8,102 nt of DNA from Bacillota bacterium (GTDB lineage Bacteria > Bacillota > Bacilli > Bacillales_B > DSM-18226). The stretch is taken from the NCBI GenBank assembly GCA_021821235.1, contig JAKACS010000122.1, forward strand, positions 1 through 8,102. The letters run 5' to 3'. The notes beneath the pieces are model-generated. The model ran no database searches, was not told where the DNA came from, and was given only the letters and a program-made list of their open reading frames with translations. The position numbers were made by a program, and so were the translations under genes. Of this stretch, positions 6,479 through 8,102 are shown one piece after another. Position 1 is the stretch's first letter, and each line of letters starts with the position of its first letter.

Positions 6479-6520
6479 AATGTGATGGTTCTGAATGTAA
6501 CTTCAGCATCGATTGTACTG

Positions 6521-6547
6521 TGAACAAAATGAACAAAATAGACAAAA
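6521..6547 (+). repeat. Three tandem 9-bp repeats, candidate response-regulator operator
   Basis: TGAACAAAA, TGAACAAAA and TAGACAAAA follow head to tail without gaps, and a fragment TGAAG follows. They lie about 65-91 bp before the predicted tctC transcription start, a typical activator position. The 9-10 bp pitch would place bound monomers on nearly one face of the helix. Binding by the CitB-type regulator is inferred. Confidence 0.6.
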
Positions 6548-6567
6548 TGAAGTTTAAATCGTTTATT

Positions 6568-6583
6568 TTGGAAACGGTTACAT
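6568..6583 (+). promoter_or_regulatory. CcpA catabolite-responsive element (cre)
   Basis: TTGGAAACGGTTACAT matches the consensus WTGNAARCGNWWWCAW at every position. Its right end (GTTACA, 6577-6582) is also the predicted -35 of tctC, so CcpA binding would block RNA polymerase. This predicts carbon catabolite repression of the transporter. Confidence 0.85.
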
Positions 6584-6605
6584 TTAGAGATGTATCCTTT
6601 AGAAT
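6577..6605 (+). promoter_or_regulatory. Predicted sigma-A promoter of tctC
   Basis: GTTACA (6577-6582, 4/6) and TAGAAT (6600-6605, 5/6) are separated by exactly 17 bp, with a start expected near 6612. The -35 is imperfect, as expected for an activator-dependent promoter. The -10 runs into a perfect 10-bp palindrome AGAATATTCT (6601-6610). Confidence 0.6.
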
Positions 6606-6671
6606 ATTCTTAAATTTCGAAAATGTTTTTTCGGAAGAGATAACAAAATAATGATGAAACGAGGGGGATCT

Positions 6672-7700
6672 ATGATGAAAAAAGTATTTGTATGGGTGTT
6701 GGGCTTTGTCATGCTTTTTGCGTTGGCTGCTTGTTCAAGCACAACGAAATCTAGCGGCACAAATGAAACCAGCAAGAATGCCGCAACCGGTAATTGGCAG
6801 CCGAAAAAATCAATAGAGCTGACCGCGCCTGCTGGTGCAGGAGGAGGGTGGGATACAACAGCCCGAATGGCAGCCAAAGTGTTTTCAGAGGAAAAGTTGA
6901 TTGAGCAAAATATTGGTGTTATCAATAAACCTGGCGGAGGAGGTGCGGTCGGTTGGGCATACGTTCATTCGCAAAAGGATCCATATCATTTATTTGTCGC
7001 CTCACCGCCGCTTCTGTTAGTGCCATTAAACGGCCAGTCCCAATTTGGTTACAAAGATTTTACCCCAATTGCCAATTTAATTGCTGATTATGGAGCCGTT
7101 GTCGTTAAGGCAGATGCAAAGTGGAATTCACTTACTGATTTGTTTGCTGATATGAAGAAGGATCCAACAAAGATTTCTGTTATCGGAACTTCATCTCCGG
7201 GAAGTATGGATCATATACAGTTTGTAAAAGTTGCTAAAGCTGCTGGTGTAGACATTAAAAAGATTAAATACGTATCAGATCCAAACGGAGGAGCGCTAAC
7301 GGCGCTGTTAAATGGCAGTGTCCAAGTATACTCAACTGGAATTGCGGAGTCGGTTGAGCAAGTGAAAGCAGGAAAAGTAAAAGTACTTGGAATCACAGCA
7401 GATCAGCGCTTAAAGGGAGATGTGATTTCTACTTTTAAAACAGCAAAAGAGCAAGGAATTGATGCGGATTTTATTAACTGGAGGGGCTTCTTTGGACCGC
7501 CAAACATGGATCCGCAAGCACTAAACTATTATGAACAAAAATTTAAGGAACTAAGTGATTCCAAGGGATGGGCCAAAATTCGCGAACAATACGGCTGGAA
7601 TGAGGAATATATGAACAGTGCGGAATACAAGACTTTCCTTGATCAGCAACAAAAGGACTATGTATCATTACTAAGTGAGTTAGGGCTTTCGAAAAAATAG
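6672..7700 (+). CDS. tctC: Tripartite tricarboxylate transporter receptor lipoprotein TctC
   Basis: The 342-residue extracytoplasmic solute-binding protein of the TctC/Bug family captures a carboxylate outside the membrane and delivers it to TctAB. The N-terminus has a lysine-started hydrophobic signal peptide and lipobox LAAC with lipidated Cys21, followed by a Ser/Thr/Asn-rich linker (about 22-42). Family signatures are the first ligand loop PAGAGGGWDTTAR (53-65), KPGGGGAVGW (86-95), and WRGFFGPPNMD near 270-280. Length is normal for the family. ATG 6672 is chosen from the GAGGGGG site (6661-6667); ATG 6675 is equally possible, while ATG 6651 lies upstream of that site and would add seven charged residues before the signal peptide. 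It is first in a tctC-tctB(-tctA) operon behind a regulated promoter. The substrate (citrate, another tri- or dicarboxylate, or something else) cannot be decided. Confidence 0.93.
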   Translation: MMKKVFVWVLGFVMLFALAACSSTTKSSGTNETSKNAATGNWQPKKSIELTAPAGAGGGWDTTARMAAKVFSEEKLIEQNIGVINKPGGGGAVGWAYVHSQKDPYHLFVASPPLLLVPLNGQSQFGYKDFTPIANLIADYGAVVVKADAKWNSLTDLFADMKKDPTKISVIGTSSPGSMDHIQFVKVAKAAGVDIKKIKYVSDPNGGALTALLNGSVQVYSTGIAESVEQVKAGKVKVLGITADQRLKGDVISTFKTAKEQGIDADFINWRGFFGPPNMDPQALNYYEQKFKELSDSKGWAKIREQYGWNEEYMNSAEYKTFLDQQQKDYVSLLSELGLSKK

Positions 7701-7708
7701 AACTAGTT

Positions 7709-7745
7709 AACGGAGCCGATGCCTATTCATGCAGAGGCTTCCGTT
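7709..7745 (+). other. Stem-loop between tctC and tctB
   Basis: AACGGA-GCC (7709-7717) pairs with GGC-T-TCCGTT (7736-7745): nine base pairs with one bulged T and an 18-base loop. An alternative inner pairing is GCCT/AGGC (7721-7724 with 7735-7738). No T-tract follows, so it is not a normal terminator. It may protect the 3' end of tctC mRNA or attenuate tctB expression, making receptor more abundant than membrane subunits. Confidence 0.5.
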
Positions 7746-7762
7746 CTTAAAGGAGTGGATCA

Positions 7763-8102
7763 GTGGTGCTTAAAACAACAAATCAGCGAGTGGCCGTCGT
7801 GTTATTTTTCTTTTCCATCCTTTATTTGGTTTTCAGCTTGCAGCTGCCGGCCTACCCGTATGTTCCGATCGACTCAGATGTTATTCCAACAGGGTTGGGT
7901 ATTTTATTGATGGTGCTGTCAATTGCTTTATATTTTGAAAAAGAAAAAGGAAAAGAAGCTGATAGCAATGAAACCAAAATTCCATGGCAAGAAACGAAAA
8001 TGCTTTTAGCGGTATTTGGAATGATCATTTTGTATATTTTTGTATTTGAGTTACTAGGTTTTGTCGCTTCAACGGTTCTGTTTATATTCTGCTGCGCCCG
8101 GT
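7763..8102 (+). CDS. tctB: TctB, small membrane subunit of the tripartite tricarboxylate transporter (3' end cut by window)
   Basis: An open frame begins at GTG 7763 after AAAGGAG (7749-7755) and runs off the window end after 113 codons. A second GTG at 7766 is in frame. The visible part has a short basic N-terminus, TM1 at about 10-28, an outer loop with the PAYPYVPIDSDVIP stretch (29-42), TM2 at about 43-58, a charged cytoplasmic loop rich in Lys/Glu (59-79), and TM3 and possibly TM4 from about 80 (LLAVFGMIILYIFVFELLGF and onward). This is the layout of TctB (about 150 residues, four membrane segments), the small partner of the large channel TctA, and its place after tctC supports the call. 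The family is poorly conserved in sequence, so the assignment rests on topology, position and the LGF-containing third segment. tctA is expected next. Confidence 0.85.
   Translation, partial: MVLKTTNQRVAVVLFFFSILYLVFSLQLPAYPYVPIDSDVIPTGLGILLMVLSIALYFEKEKGKEADSNETKIPWQETKMLLAVFGMIILYIFVFELLGFVASTVLFIFCCAR

Noticed and set aside
6491..6506. Small hairpin CTGAA/TTCAG after the two-component terminator
   Set aside because: Five base pairs without a T-tract, upstream of the predicted transcription start; probably chance.
6521..6547. Tandem repeats considered as a CRISPR or satellite array
   Set aside because: Units are only 9 bp with no spacers and only three copies; the position before a promoter fits an operator better.
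6651..6671. Upstream ATG for tctC, adding seven residues
   Set aside because: The GAGGGGG ribosome site lies downstream of it, inside the extra codons, and points to ATG 6672 or 6675 directly before the signal peptide.
7719..7910. A 63-codon plus-strand frame between tctC and the window end
   Set aside because: It overlaps the tctB frame from 7763, which has the better ribosome site, continues to the window end and has membrane segments in the TctB layout.

Overview
The window looks like chromosomal DNA of a low-to-medium GC endospore-forming Bacillaceae. Evidence for this is the block yutE-yutF-yutG-yutH in the order known from Bacillus subtilis, strong AGGAGG/GAGGGGG-type ribosome binding sites, several GTG starts, a textbook CcpA cre box, and a spore-coat-family gene. 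I see no rRNA, tRNA, CRISPR array, insertion sequence or phage gene.

Left part (1-3036), housekeeping and sporulation genes: yutE (HepT-like DUF86 protein) and yutF (NagD-type HAD phosphatase) run rightward. yutG (phosphatidylglycerophosphatase A family) runs leftward and meets yutF at a strong two-way terminator. yutH (CotS/YutH spore coat family, kinase-like fold) runs rightward from a region it shares, divergently, with yutG.

Middle (3093-4055): a D-isomer 2-hydroxyacid dehydrogenase of the glyoxylate/hydroxypyruvate/2-ketogluconate reductase group, starting at GTG. By recollection, B. subtilis has the threonine/homoserine genes beside yutH, so the material from here on appears to be a lineage-specific neighbour of the conserved yut block.

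Right part (4147-8102), a carboxylate sensing and uptake module: a CitA/DcuS-type sensor kinase and its CitB/DcuR-type response regulator are translationally coupled and end in a Rho-independent terminator. A rich control region follows, with three tandem 9-bp repeats, a perfect cre box overlapping a -35, and a good -10. Then come tctC (lipoprotein solute receptor) and tctB (small membrane subunit, cut by the window end) of a tripartite tricarboxylate transporter. tctA is expected just beyond the window. The simplest model is that the kinase senses an external di- or tricarboxylate, the regulator activates tctCB(A), and CcpA represses it when better carbon is present. The substrate cannot be read from the sequence.

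I found no convincing wholly new system. The points most worth a second look are the tct control region, the pairing of a CitA/DcuS-type two-component system with a TctCBA transporter, two apparently degenerate enzymes (the HepT-like YutE and the kinase-like YutH), and small sequence oddities: GCGATCGC palindromes, a repeat at the yutG start, tandem GTG starts, and a stop codon inside a terminator loop.
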